DNA from: Ecdyonurus torrentis
Lineage: Eukaryota > Arthropoda > Insecta > Ephemeroptera > Heptageniidae
Assembly (NCBI GenBank): GCA_949318235.1
Contig: OX439136.1
Span: forward strand, 12,146,427-12,210,426
Reading direction: 5' to 3'
DNA length: 64,000 nucleotides
The position numbers were made by a program, and so were the translations under genes. Positions 1-13,391 of the stretch are shown piece by piece. Position 1 is the first letter of the stretch, and every line of letters begins with the position of its first letter. The notes under the pieces are model-generated. The model had not been told where the DNA came from. It did not search any database and worked only from the letters and a program-made list of their open reading frames with translations.

Positions 1-158
1 ATATAATATGCAATTTTATTTAGTTATTGAAATATATGTATAGGGGAGGGAATATTGCATGTGCTGCATATGCTAATTCATATAAATATGAGTGTAAAAA
101 TTAATTTTTGTTATATACTCTTAAAGACGAAGAAAAAAAGTTTTCTCGTATATATGGC

Positions 159-193
<35 letters not shown>

Positions 194-317
194 TTAAAGA
201 AAAAAACTGTAGAAGAAAAAGAAGAAAAGTTTTTTGTCTTATGTTTTAATTACTCGCACAATTTATCGCCTTCTTTTGTACTCTACGTTGAAACAAAAAC
301 TGAGACAAAATATTATC

Positions 318-321
<4 letters not shown>

Positions 322-403
<82 letters not shown>
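322..403. repeat. (TA)n microsatellite
   Basis: About 82 bp of uninterrupted TA repeats. Confidence 0.97.
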
Positions 404-408
<5 letters not shown>

Positions 409-974
409 TTTTTTTGTTTTTTTTTGTTATGTATATGTCTTAAAGTAAAAATGAAAAACTTTTTATTAAAAAACATCTTTTAACGTTAATTGTGGTATAA
501 AAATTACGTCTTTCTCTCTTCTTATACTTAAAAATATACTACAAAGTTTGTAAGAAAGAAAGAAAGAAAAAAAAAAATGAAAAGAAAAGAAAAGAAAAAA
601 AATATTGATACATGATGTATTTTTTTTTTAAAGTGTTCTTTTGCTTTTTGCACTAATAAATCTATTTTTTACATAATATTTTTGTAAAAAAGGAAAAATA
701 AAAAGTTATTTTAAAGTTTACATAAATAAGAGGGCTTATACTTAGGTGTATAAATTATTCATATACTTTTCTCTATACAGGATATATTTAAAACAGAAAT
801 AAAAAACTAAAATATTTTATATATCAAATATTATTTCACTCTCTTTCTCCATCTCTCGATATCCGCTAACAGGATCAGCACACATGGATTTTTTTTTATA
901 TATAAATTATTTATGGAGTTTTTCTTTTTTTCTCTCTCAAATATACTGTATGTATTTCCGCTCTTGTATATTTA

Positions 975-1089
<115 letters not shown>

Positions 1090-1133
1090 TAATGAATTAT
1101 AATGTTAGATTTATATGAATATAGTAAATATCA

Positions 1134-1250
1134 CACTGAAAGAATAAATTACTTAATTTATGCTGCATTTATGTCATTATAGCATAAATTATGCTGTATT
1201 GAACAAATTGTGCTGAAAAATAAGCTAGCATAATTATTGCGTATAGTTGT
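1134..1250 (+). repeat. Dispersed repeat M, copy 1
   Basis: Contains AGAATAAATTACTTAATTTA, GCTGTATTGAACAAATTG and AGCTAGCATAATTATTGCG, shared with 27.9 and 39.1 kb. No termini can be set. Confidence 0.55.
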
Positions 1251-1497
1251 TTTTGTCCGTGAAAGGTGCTAATTTTATTTAATTATTGACATTTTGATAT
1301 GTCTATAGTTTGTATAGTTAAAACAAATATTTATAAAGAAAATTTGTTTCAATTTAAAAATAATCGTCTATTAATCATCTACAGGCATTATGCAATGACT
1401 GCATTTTTGTTTACTTCATTTTTTTATAACGTCAACCTACTTTATAAAGATTACGGCATTAATTTATATTTTAAAACTCATTTGCACTATAGTGTAC

Positions 1498-1829
1498 GTA
1501 TAGGGTGGTTTCATTCATGTTAAAGTTGACCCCATAAGTGAGCGCTAAATAACATGGGCCAGTATAGGAAAATGACTCATTTTGCCAGTTTAAAAATACA
1601 TCGCAATATTTTTGAGATCATTGATGCTGTTAACAGGTTGAATTAGTATATCAAGTATACAAGAAAAATTATAATAACCAAAAATATAAATAAATTTCCA
1701 ACGAAAATAGCCAACGTATACGTTTGTCCTTTATTATATGGTTTGTCCTATGCTAAGTAATGTTATTCATTGCTCTAAGAGAGCATCGAAAAATATTCAG
1801 AATGACGTCATGCGCACACACCCTCTAGA
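1498..1829 (-). mobile_element. MITE family C, copy 1
   Basis: Left end TATAGGGTGGTTTCATTCAT, right end GCGCACACACCCTCTA, with family motifs TTTTGCCAGTTTAAAAATAC, GTTTGTCCTATGCT and TGACGTCA. It is an uninterrupted copy and shows the empty target sites for the insertions in copies 3 and 4. Strand is relative to copy 2. Confidence 0.82.
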
Positions 1830-2032
1830 TATAAAAGCATTCGAAAAGGAATGTAGTCTTGCTTTATATTCAAAAGCACCACTGTGATATTTATGTATTA
1901 TTTCCACCAAATATAATATTACGGTCAAGAAGGATTAAAAAACAAAAAACAAAAAAATGTTGCTGATTTGATTTTTGTTTTTCCTTTTCATTTCTTACAT
2001 TGATGTTTACATTTTTTCCCCAAACTATTTAA

Positions 2033-2117
2033 CTCCAAACCTAATTAAATATTTCTTTGTTCACAGGTAAGGATACTTCTCTCATTTAATTTTGCTTCAA
2101 TTTTCTGCCCATGATCC
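2033..2117 (+). other. Candidate recursive splice site (ratchet point) 1
   Basis: A pyrimidine-rich stretch ending TTTGTTCACAG abuts GTAAGG at 2066/2067, so a 3' and a 5' splice site share one junction. A second donor-like CC|GTAAGG follows at 2117/2118, which would bound a 51-bp cryptic exon (2067-2117). In long animal introns such zero-length sites let the intron be removed in steps. Orientation matches the coding exon at the right edge. RNA evidence is absent, so this is a motif-based call. Confidence 0.5.
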
Positions 2118-3008
2118 GTAAGGTACAGTACAGTAACTGGAAAATACATAATATTTTTCAGGAAAAAAAAAATAGTTTTTCTGTTATGACGTATAACATT
2201 CGTACTAATATATAGGTTTCTATATTTATACATGATAAATAAATGAATATTAAAATGAACTTTCTTCATGCGTATATATAAGTAAATTATAGTACTATAT
2301 TATTAGTAAATTAACTAAAATTATATGTAACAGTTAGAATTTTATTGAAGGTTTTATTTTTCTGAAATTCTGTTCCTCCCATTCCTCAAAATGCGTAACC
2401 CAAATGTTAATTAATTACAAAAAGTATAATAGTATTTTATTTTCATTAACAAGTGACTCTTAGAGTCAATTATAATTGTTATCTAGAAATTTTTATTGAT
2501 TTATTTTGCCGAGACTAAAAAACTTGATTTTTGAAAGAAATTATTGCCTATAATGCAATCGCTATTTGTATATTTTGAATGAATCGGGCAATCAGAAATT
2601 GAATACACTGGAGCATAACGTATTGAACGTAAATAAGTTTTATACTCGAATGATATTTATTTATTTTTCACCCATACTATAAAAGAGTAAACTGCATTAT
2701 CACTTTTATTTCATTTGATCGAAGTCTTTTGTAAAGTCGTTGAACTATAATACTGATTCATTCAATACTGAAATATCAGCTACGTATACTATATATAATT
2801 GTTTTCGTAACTGGGACAGATGGAAAAAAAAAAAAAGAAGACTGCGCTATTGAACTTACCTATATTTTCATGATGATCAAAGTTAAAAGGACTTTAATTA
2901 TCAATTGTCACGTTGTCGCTTCAAACTCAACTCATTAGAATATTATGCATGATTAAGGTATTTTATATCTATAAGGACGTATTATTATACATCAGTGCTG
3001 TAATACAC

Positions 3009-3012
<4 letters not shown>

Positions 3013-3097
<85 letters not shown>
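3013..3097. repeat. (TA)n microsatellite
   Basis: About 85 bp of pure TA. Confidence 0.97.
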
Positions 3098-3101
<4 letters not shown>

Positions 3102-3618
3102 TATATTTGTTAGGATATATAACACTGAATCTCTCCCTCATGTATATACATCGTCATCAAAGTACTGAATTTGAAAAACACTTTGCTTGATGATGATGAT
3201 AGTAATGGGCTAATGCTCTAAATTTTTGTTATGTGAACGAAGCACATCCACCATTGAAAATGTGTGGTTTTCTCTTGCGTCATTATAACGTTTCACATAC
3301 CTATAACCAGGAGATGCTAAATATTACAGGTAGCTCATTTTTGGTATTATAATAATATACTGTTTTCTCATTTATTTATATTATAATAATATAATAGATT
3401 GTCTATATATATTATTTTATAGTTAAAATCGTTATTTATATAATGTATATTTTCATAGTTTTGAGTTAATGGAGTGTTATTATTTTGTCAGAGATTAACT
3501 AAAATGGAAAACTAATTCTAAAAGGAATTAATTTGAGAGACAGACAGACAGACAGATCGAAAGTGCAATCCGATTAATTTATTTGCCATTTGCGCAACAA
3601 TAATGCAACATGGAATTA

Positions 3619-3621
<3 letters not shown>

Positions 3622-3669
<48 letters not shown>
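3622..3669. repeat. Poly(T), 48 bp
   Basis: Uninterrupted T-run after GGAATTAGGA. No retroposon body is evident beside it. Confidence 0.97.
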
Positions 3670-3670
<1 letters not shown>

Positions 3671-3833
3671 TGCTGGTACTTGTACAGTATCTCTTACCGC
3701 GACATACTGTATTTCCTAAGCTTTTTATTATTTTTTTTTCTTCTATTTTTTATGCTTAATATGTTACATCCATAGGCTTCTTAACTTAATAATTGGTTTG
3801 TGATTTATGTGATTTATGCAATCTTAACTATCT

Positions 3834-4124
3834 TAAAGCCATAGACCCTACATAAAACATCATTATGCTTTTTAATGAATAAACAAGAAATGTGATCTTC
3901 AAAACTGATGACAATTTTTACCAGAATGTTAATGTAGCCCCACGAGAGAGCGTGAAAATATTGTAGAGTATGCAATTCGCGTGACTATTTATATTTTTGA
4001 CGTCAGGAACATGCAAAAATTAGTAAAAAAATGTTGTGTGGGTTGCATAAATTGAAATTTTCTGATCACTGCTATGTAGCTACAGTTGGGTTTTTGAGAC
4101 AAACTAAAGTTATTTATGTATTTT
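3834..4124 (+). mobile_element. MITE family A, copy 1 (3' truncated)
   Basis: Begins TTAAAGCCATAGACC and follows the family through the motifs ACCAGAATGTTAATGTAGCC, TGACGTCA and GGGTTGCATAAAT. It stops near TATTTATGTA, lacking the terminal inverted repeat. Non-coding and non-autonomous. Confidence 0.8.
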
Positions 4125-4596
4125 AATGATTTCAGAAATAAGAAAAATTAGACATGGTTGAATTTATATAAACAAAAAATAATAATAATTGAACATTATT
4201 TGGAGTTACCTGTTCAGCACCCACCTTGGAAATAAGGGAGATTTTTACCCCGTGTTATCGATGTACTGACTGAGGGTCATTAAACCACCTCACTCCCACC
4301 CTCCTGGATTAACTTTGGCAGGCGAATACTTAACTCTTCAACCCCCTATGAAAAATGACAAAAAGTCAACATTTTTCATTGTAATTTTTTTTATATAATA
4401 TACATTAAGCTATTTTAGCATTAAAATAATTTTATCAATATATATTTTTAATGTATTTTAATTAAATTTAAACACACTTCATTTATTAATAATATCCATT
4501 TAATTGACATTTTTGCGGTTTATTATTAATTGGACAATTTTTTTAAAATAAATTTTAATAAAATAAATTTTAAATATTTAATTGGAATTTTTTATT

Positions 4597-4632
<36 letters not shown>

Positions 4633-4893
4633 GGAGGTATTTAAAAATATTATGAATTATTTTTATGGTCCATAATTATTATTAATATTTTAATGAATTT
4701 AGTTTTTAGTCATATGAGCATATGACTAATTTTTAAATATAATACTTTTTAAGTATTGTTATTTTCTAAAAAAAAAAAAAATAATAATAATAATAATAAA
4801 AATAAAAAAAATACTGCGTTATTTAATAAACATAGGAACTTATAGTTTTTTTGTTGTTGTATTTTACATCAATATTATATATTTTTTTTGACC

Positions 4894-4896
<3 letters not shown>

Positions 4897-4987
<91 letters not shown>
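4897..4987. repeat. (CT)n microsatellite
   Basis: About 90 bp of pure CT. Confidence 0.97.
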
Positions 4988-4988
<1 letters not shown>

Positions 4989-6246
4989 AACGTGTTGTGA
5001 ACGTGTTAGGAGAGATAATTTTGAAGTGTTTGTAAGAAAAAAACATGTGATCAGGGTATATTTTTGGTGTACATAGAAGGAAGGCCGATTTAATTAACCG
5101 ATTAACACTGTGTATATAAATCGAGCTTCTCTCACTCTTCTGCTTCTTCTTCTTCTTCTTCTTTTTTTCTCTTCTTTTTATCCCTTAGCAAAAAACCCGT
5201 CGTATCTCTTGAACCCCTACTGTGAGCTGCTTTCATCTTAGCGAGAGACGAGATGCATCATACCAAAGTTTGTTCTCTAATGAAAAGAGAGAAGAGAAAA
5301 GAGAGTTTGGAAAAGTCTATATAAAAAGTCTTGATAGATCAGAAAAAGAGAGAACATTTTCCTGGAAAAGTTTTTTTTTTTATTTATTTTTTTTATATAA
5401 ATAAGAGAGTTTAATCTTATTCGTCTCGTCTTATATTTATTATTTTGATCGAAACAGAAACTTCAATGAAATTTCATTTAGCAGAAAATATACAAATATT
5501 CTAGATATGAACCACAAATATTACTGATTTCGTAACTGTAGAATATAAGTCTCTTTTCTATAGTAATAAATATACGAAGGTATAGTTTCTAAAATTTTGT
5601 TCGAAATGTTTTGCATTTCTTACATATTAATTTATAATTTTAAACTTTCACATACCCTATTCTTTTAATAACCTTTTATTTTAAGTTAAATTGTAAATAT
5701 TATGTATAATATTTTATAAATTATGCGGTTATTTCATCTTGGTCAAGTATTTAACTACATAGGGCAGTTGGTGCAAAAATTATTAGCAATCTAGCTATTA
5801 AGGTTAAACACTTGAAATTTTTGAGTATAGTATGATATGACCATATAAAAAGTTATATTTTTGCATAAAATTATCCTTTGGTTGATATGTACAATTTTCT
5901 TGGAACAACTTAATCTTATATTAATAAATATTGTTTTCTGCTATTCCAAAAAGACGAACAACTATTCAAAATTTGCATTTTTTTTGTAGCAACAGGGTTT
6001 ACGAACAACACTGATATTATCTGCAAAATATTTATATTAACTTATACAAAATAATATTATGTACAGTACTTACTGTCACTGTCGATAATGATGACGTAAC
6101 ATAATATCGTATATGCATAATACTGTTTTCACGCTATACGAAGCACCACAGATGCACTTGCACCCAGATGCACCGGTGATTATTATGTTGCATTGTGTTA
6201 TGCTGTAGGCGATGTGTTTGATGAATGAAGATAAAGTGGGCAAGTT

Positions 6247-6276
6247 CCCCCCCCCCCCCACCCCACCCCCCTCCCC
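6247..6276 (-). other. C-tract with G-quadruplex potential on minus strand
   Basis: Thirteen C, then runs of 4, 6 and 4 C separated by single A or T. The minus strand thus has four or more G-runs of at least four with 1-base loops, a strong quadruplex-type pattern. It is the only such tract I see in the window. Confidence 0.85.
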
Positions 6277-6496
6277 AGCAAACCACGATGCATCTCTTGG
6301 ACTGACATCTCTTAGTCATTTTCATGGTATATAGAGGAGGAAGGAGTTAGAGAGTAATTTCTGCAACCCTTTAGCAAAAAGTTTGACGTCGTGGAAAGTA
6401 TAACCTGAGGAAATTTCAACTGCAATAACATGTCAAGCTTGAGAGAATTGTTTGGGATTTCTTAGGTTATCAAGCAAATACATAAATAAACTATAA

Positions 6497-6709
<213 letters not shown>

Positions 6710-6950
6710 AAATCCAACCAAGGCATAGCCTTATCGGTTGGTTTATTATATTTTTACACAATGTCTTAATAATTAAATTACAACTAAATTAATCATGAAT
6801 TTAGTTTATATTTCAAAACAAATATAAGTATTAAATACTAAAACACGCAATGTTATTTTCAAATTACAGAGATCATAAATATAATGGAAGCAAAAATTAA
6901 TAAATGTTTATAAATAATAAAAGAAAAATTTGAGGTAAATTGAAATAATT

Positions 6951-7060
6951 GAATGAATGAATGAATGAATGAATGAATGAATGAATGAATGAATGAATGA
7001 ATGAATGAATGAATGAATGAATGAATGAATGAATGAATGAATGAATGAATGAATGAATGA
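6951..7060. repeat. (GAAT)n tetranucleotide array
   Basis: About 27 perfect GAAT units. The same motif in the reverse strand sense recurs at 29.87 kb. Confidence 0.98.
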
Positions 7061-8104
7061 TTAACGAAGAAAGTTGAAGTTTTACAAACTATTTTAAATT
7101 TTTTTTTGTTTTTTTCCGCCTGTTACTGTACATTTTAAAATATATGCTATAATATGATCAACCTAATTTAATAAAAAAAAAAAAAAAAAAAAAAAAAAAA
7201 TCGCAGATAAAAAATGATTAAAATGTGATTAAAAGTCAATTTTGATGTGATATTGCAAGCGTTATTTTGACGTAAGCAGTGTTCTCTTCTATATAACACG
7301 ACGTTTTTACACAGCGTGAGACGTTTTAATGAAAAACATTGTATGAAGGTGCTAATAAATTGCACCTTTATTTTTACCTCCAACTTGATTAACTGTACGA
7401 TGGGGTATTTAAAAAAAAAAAAAAAAAAAATCTACCGCCACAGTAGGAGATCTATTATATGACACTTTTAAATTGACTTATAGGCAAAGCAGATTGAAAA
7501 TGAGGTTACTAATTAAAAAAATATATATGTATATATATATCAATAAGCACGCATTTTTACTGTTATGTGGTTTCGGGATCAAGGTTTTAGAAATTTGACA
7601 TTTTTATTGTCTTATTAGTTGAATTTTGGTAGCATGAGCAGAAATAAATTAGTACAAGAAACATTATTTAAGAATGGTTAAACCACTTTTTTTATGTCTA
7701 TTCATAGAAATTAAAATTTTTATTATGTATAACAAAGTTTTTTGAATCGTATAATACTGGTTCATTCAGCATTTTTTTTTATTTTTTATTTTTTTTTTTA
7801 TTACGAGTCACAGTACTTTTTAATTACAAAAACAAAGTATTTTTATTATTGGGCTTTTACTGCATTTGTAGTTTCATATTCAATTGATTTTTCAGCGCAT
7901 ATCACCAATATTTTTAGTGGTTAGAAGCAACTGTGCTAAATAGCATAATATATTATATAATAAGAGCAACTTAAAATTGAATTATCACTCACTTTAGATG
8001 GTACAGTTTTAGGTTTAGTAACGATTATTTAAAACTGTTGAAACATTTACGACAATATACATATAGTTAGTTCACTTTAAACAGTTTCCTTGACTGACTT
8101 ATAT

Positions 8105-8107
<3 letters not shown>

Positions 8108-8152
<45 letters not shown>

Positions 8153-8153
8153 T
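8108..8153. repeat. (CT)n microsatellite
   Basis: About 45 bp of CT with one TTT break. Confidence 0.95.
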
Positions 8154-9526
8154 TGTACATAAAATGCATCCCTGAATCGGGTAATTTGATTTCCTATTGG
8201 ACTTCAATTAAAATAGGTCAGATGGGGTCAGAGGTAAATAAAATTCATTATTATATTGTCTAATTGCATAATGAATAATTGCAATAATGTTCATTCACTT
8301 CTCTCCCCCATACACGTTAAAAATTATATCTTTATTGTTTTATTTTTTAAACACAACTAGATGAAAGTGCCATTCAAATTGTATTTTTTGTCAATAAAAT
8401 TTGTGATAGCTGGTGTGTTGGAGGGAGGTGGACTTGACTGTCGTTTTATTAAAATTTAGCATAAATTTAGAAGTGTCAATTTTTTTTCCTTCTATATAAT
8501 ATTTTTTCATTAAATTTTCTTTTTTTTAATACATTTCAAACCCAGACACTGTTACTACATTTTTTTTTATCATTTAACTGAAAAAAAAAAGGAACAACAA
8601 TTCTATATTTTTTTTGACGTTGTGTATTTTTGCTATAACTTTTTTTTTTTTTTCATTTTTTTTAACTGACAGATTTTTTTAAAGTCAAATAGAAAGAAAA
8701 AAAAGTTGAGATTAAAAAAAAAAAAATAATAAAAACAAGAAAACTTTATTTTTTAAATAAAATTGTTACAGTGGAATTAAAAAAGTTGTTTCCAAGAAAA
8801 TGTGTTACATGTTTAAAAAAAAAAAGGTTTTTTTTTTTTTTTTTTTTTTTGACGTATTTGTAGCAATATAAATAATAAAATGTTTAATTTTGATGCAGTG
8901 TGCGGTAAGTGTGATGAGTAACAATTGCTCACAAAATAAAACTAGAATTTTTTTTTTTTAAATTTTTTTTTTACAATTTATGCTTTTTCTTCTACATCTT
9001 CATTTTATGAAGTCGTAAAACTTTTTGCAAAACTTTATTTGTATATATATATATATATACTTTGCATTCACTCAGGGTTATAAATCCTGGCATTCACTAA
9101 CATCTTAGACTCATAGTATAATGTTGATGTTTAGTAATATATGCATGGTGTTACAATTTTTTTACTACCTATATAGTGTAGTAATTGTGAGTACGCTTTC
9201 AAGTGAAGTAAAAGGAATTTTTTAAATTATATTATTATTATTTTCTGCTTCGTATTCTCAAAATAATATAGTTTCAAATTGACGGATCCTTTTCTAAATG
9301 AATTGGTGACTATATAAGTAATTTTAAGCTTCCTATTTTATTTTTTATTTTGTTTTCTCTTACTTTCAATTTTTGCTGCGGCTGGTTTTAATTAACCTAA
9401 AGATTTATTTTTAGATTAAAAATGAATGTGTTGTTTGTTATAGATAGAATATTTAGTGTCTTCAAGAAAAAAAAAACGGTGAAATTATTCTTCGTTTTGA
9501 AAAAGCAAGTTTAGGCTTAATAATAA

Positions 9527-9570
9527 GGCCTAACTCGAGGTCCGCGGAGGCCTAACTCGAGGTCCGCGGA
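9527..9570. repeat. Tandem 22-bp GC-rich duplication
   Basis: The unit GGCCTAACTCGAGGTCCGCG followed by GA occurs twice in exact tandem, just left of MITE J copy 1. It is one of the most GC-rich spots in the window. Confidence 0.85.
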
Positions 9571-9618
9571 GGGTCTTGCCTAACCAGGCATCTTCTAAAT
9601 AACTATACATGCTAGATT

Positions 9619-9964
9619 GTTTGAGGATTGTATATAGATGGCTTGCATCTCAAAATCTAAAAAGAAAACTTCTAAATTTTATGATGCCATTTGAAAATTA
9701 ATAGTAACAGCTACCTATAATAAAATTTTCAGAACCCGTGACCATCAGATAAGAGAGAAATTAATTATTGAAATTAACATGGGCTCTTATGGGACTAAAA
9801 CTTCAAAAAATCATATTTAAAAATCTAACATGGGGACCCCCCAAAATTTTTACATTTTTGAAGATACCTAATCCAATCCTAATGTATCACTGTACAAAAT
9901 TTCAGATGTTTCTGTCTTCAAAACTTTTTAGTCAAATCCCGCAGTAGCTGATTTCCCGCCTTAA
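9619..9964 (+). mobile_element. MITE family J, copy 1
   Basis: GTTTGAGGATTGTATATAGA to TTTCCCGCCTTAA. It matches copy 2 throughout (AGATGGCTTGCATCTCAAAA; GACCATCAGATAAGAGAGAA). The right edge TTAA is kept and the left edge has mutated. Confidence 0.82.
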
Positions 9965-9969
9965 CTATA

Positions 9970-10275
9970 TATAGGGTGTATGCGGATGATGTCATATTTA
10001 TTGCGCTTGGAGGCCATACTGGAGTAGTACATAACATTGCTCAGCATAGGACAAACTTCATTTAAGCCCATTTTCTTTGGGAAATCGGTTAATTTTGAGA
10101 TATTTGTTATTTTTCTCACATACTTGAGATACTAATTCAACATATTTACATCAATGCTCTCAAAAATATTGCATAGTATTTTTAAACTGGCAAAATGATT
10201 TTTTTCCCTATGCCACCCATGTTATTGAGTTATCCAACATGGCGTCGACTTTAACATGAATGCATAGACCCTATA
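9970..10275 (+). mobile_element. MITE family C, copy 2, full length
   Basis: TATAGGGTGTATGCGGATGA at the left and GCATAGACCCTATA at the right form the terminal inverted repeats (TATAGGGTSTATGC). Contains AAACTGGCAAAATGATTT and ATGTTATTGAGTTATCCAAC. Abuts a family J copy ending at 9964. Confidence 0.87.
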
Positions 10276-10361
10276 GTATTAAAATATCAATTTAAGTTTT
10301 ATTTTTGAATAGAATTATACTGTGTTCAACACTATACAAGATGATGTTCATGCTACTATAA

Positions 10362-10394
<33 letters not shown>

Positions 10395-11990
10395 AATTCT
10401 TTGTTGAAAAAGTTGTTATTTACATGTTACACGTTGACCGTACAAAATTTTTTCATTTTTTTTTCTTTCTTCCTTTCCTTTCCATCCCTTACTTGTCTGT
10501 CTGTTATCTTTTTATTTTCCTCAACTAACACACGTCACTCAAAAACAAATACAAAAATAAAATACTCTGACACAAACTTTTTATTTAGATTTTCTTCTTT
10601 TTTAACTTTTTGTTAAGCGTACCCTCAATATTTATATTTTATTCAAATGTAAATATAGTTGATATTTCCATTTAGTGAATAAGAATATAGTTCTTATAGC
10701 CAAAATTTGTGTTTTTCAAAATGGTCCCTAAGGCAAAAAAAATAATAGAATTTTGTGTCCAAAGCACAAAAATATCTCCCCTCCCCCCTTTTTTTCTTGT
10801 CAGTTTTTATTTTCTGTTTTTCTTGCATTTTTGTTTTGTTATTTTTTAATTAAAAATAAAATTTTCATTTTACTAGCATTCAAGCGTATATTTTTTAATA
10901 TTTATTTTAAATAATCTTTTATTTTGAATTGTAAAAAAAGAAAGAAAAAAAAGTTTCATTTATTGGGGTTAAATTTATCAAAAAGATAAAGGCCAGCCAA
11001 TCAAATGTTTTTAATATATTTATACCCGTTAAACAATAGCTAAAACAATGTAATAGAATATCGTTTACTCTGTATTGTAGAATAATATTAAATAAATCAA
11101 ATGTACAAAATATTTAGTTTTTTTTTTTTTTTTTTTTTATACATATAAAATTAAAAATTGAATTTAAGGTTGCCCTATAGGTATTGTTGTAATATATGAT
11201 ATTATTGTTTTTATTTATATATTTTTGTGTAATAATATTCTATATAACAAACAAAAACTTATTTTTCCACATGCTTTGGTGATTTTGTTTTTGTCATGAT
11301 ATTAATAAATATTCAAAAAAGTACGATATACGATACCCTATAGGCAAATAAAGGTTTGAAATAAATAAAACGAGAAAAAAAAAACTTTTTTCTTTTCTTG
11401 TTTAAAAGAAATGAGATTTAGAACGCAAATTGTGTGGAGATTTTTTTTTTTGTTTTTTTGTTTTTTTTTTTTGAAAAGTGTCTTTGCCAGCCGTGTTTGG
11501 AGGAAAATACAACAAAAATAAAGTTATTATTATTTACTGCGTGTGTGGGAAAATTATAAAATTTATGTGTGTGTGTGCATTGGTACTTTCACGTATACAT
11601 GTTATATACTACACATAATGCCGAAAAAATTTCATTTCCACCAAAAAAATACATCTGCGGTTCTAAACCAATCAGAGAGCGTGTCATAAATCTATTAGCC
11701 AATCACAGTTGACTTTACATAGCTATTTACACTGCATCCGCTTGAACTAGTTTTGAAAGAATTGTATCTTCTACGCTTTTTTATTTTCTATTAAATACTT
11801 GAATACAAAAATGACACCTTAGAGATGATGTTATTGTGGATGCAAAAAATCTGAATAAAAATACAAATATAATGTAAATAAATAAAATGAACATATTTTA
11901 AGTTACTGAAATCATGTTAAATTCAATAAAGTGCAGCGAGCGTTTATTCAAAATTAGTATATAAATAAATTAGACTTAAATCAATGATTA
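10276..11990. other. AT-rich non-coding DNA
   Basis: Poly(T) runs (10364-10393, 11116-11138, 11441-11472) and AT-rich unique sequence. The frames at 10322-10616 are T-run read-through. Confidence 0.6.
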
Positions 11991-12139
11991 TTGACTTATA
12001 AAGGAGCAAGTGTTTTGAGGCTGACTTTAAGCGATTCCGGTCATATCCGCTTCCATTTCTAGTTACTACGCATGTGCAGTACGTCGAAACGGAAGCTGAT
12101 GTAAGTGAAATGTAGCGAGTTAGCCTCAAGTTTGACTAA
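11991..12139. mobile_element. Palindromic MITE family G, copy 1 (diverged)
   Basis: Contains GTTTTGAGGCTGACTTTAAG, CCGCTTCCATTTCTAG, central ACGCATGTGC and AAACGGAAGCTGATGT, a diverged version of the adjoining copy 2. The right edge runs directly into copy 2. Confidence 0.75.
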
Positions 12140-12292
12140 TAAAGAAACAACTGTTTTGAAGCCGACTATAAGCAATTTCGATCACATCCGCTTCCGTTTC
12201 GGCTTACTGCGCATGCGTAGTAAGGAGAAACGGAAGCGGATGTGACCGAAATCGCTTATAGTCGGCCTCAAAACTGTTGTTCCTTTATTAGT
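12135..12292. mobile_element. Palindromic MITE family G, copy 2
   Basis: ACTAATAAAGAAACAACTG at the left and CTGTTGTTCCTTTATTAGT at the right, symmetrical about GCATGC (12211-12216). The arms carry CATCCGCTTCCGTTTC and GAAACGGAAGCGGATG. About 158 bp, near-perfect hairpin. Confidence 0.86.
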
Positions 12293-13056
12293 CAATGTAT
12301 ACTGGTCAGTGACAATTCGTCACTTCCGCCTTCCGTGGTGTTTCATTGGTCAGCATTACTTGTGAGTTACTTATTGTCAAACATGAAAAGTAAAATTAAA
12401 AAAAAAAATTAAATAAAATAAAAAACTGCAATCGTTTGTGTTTGAAAGTAGTAAAGAGTAGGTACTTTCACATCTTTGTAGAGCTTAGAAAATAAAAGAA
12501 CATCGAAATATACAGAGATAAAGAGAGAAAGAGAAAAAAAAAGGTAAAAGAAACAAAAGATGTAATTGAAAAAAAAATCGTTTGTAACAAAAACTTTTTT
12601 TTTTTTTTTTTTTTTTTTAGAGAGAGAAAATAAAAGGACATTAGTAATTAACTTGTGAGTTTATAAACTAAGCAAAAGTCTACCTGTTCTCTCTCTCTCT
12701 CTCTCGCTGTTACAATACAATACAGTGGGACTGCACAGCTCAGGGCAATGCGGTGTTTTTGGTAACTATGTAAACCCATGACGTATATAAATAACGAAAA
12801 TACAATGTTAGTTACTCAATTTTATATAATAACATTTAAAAAAATTTAATATAATATATTTACATAGTGCGTGGTGTGACCAAATATTGTTATTACGTAT
12901 AATTATAGTAAAATTTGTCAATCATATTTTCCTTATGACAGTCAACTTTTTTTTTTCTTCCACCTTACAAGTCCTACCTTATTATATAATTAGCCTTATT
13001 CCTTTTTACACTAAATCTAAAAACTGTTTCAGATGAATGCTATAAATTTTTCGCCA

Positions 13057-13391
13057 CTTAAAGGCGTAGAACACCTTGAACAAAAAAAAAAAAAAAAAAA
13101 AAAAAAACTTGCCTAATATCCTATAACATACCTAAATATCAACGTTAATTTGGCCGGAGTCATTGATTTTTAATTTATTTTTCCATTACAAAATGGCAAC
13201 TGCGGGTTTGTGAAGTCACAGCTCACTAGTCCACGCGCTCGGAAACTGAAGAGCTGTGACGTCACAAACCCGCAGCTGTTATTTTGTGAATGGAAAATAA
13301 ATTAGAAATCAACGACTCCGGCCAATTCAACGTTGATATTTAGCTATGTTATGATATTACACTTTTTTTTGTTCAAGGTTTTTTACTCCTT
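13057..13391. mobile_element. MITE family B (palindromic), copy 1
   Basis: Runs from TTAAAGGCGTAGAACACC to a degraded GTTTTTTACTCCTTGAA. The two halves are inverted copies: AACGTTAATTTGGCCGGAGT against ACTCCGGCCAATTCAACGTT, and CTGCGGGTTTGTG against CACAAACCCGCAG. The centre holds CCACGCGCTCGG. The right half has TGACGTCA; the left half has lost it (TGAAGTCA). It could fold into a hairpin of more than 300 bases. Confidence 0.85.

Noticed and set aside
2850..2875. Minus-strand ATAG|GTAAGTT as a recursive site
   Set aside because: The upstream part on that strand is purine-rich (CATGAAAATATAG), so the acceptor is poor.
6951..7060. CRISPR-like or minisatellite array
   Set aside because: A plain tetranucleotide repeat with no spacers.
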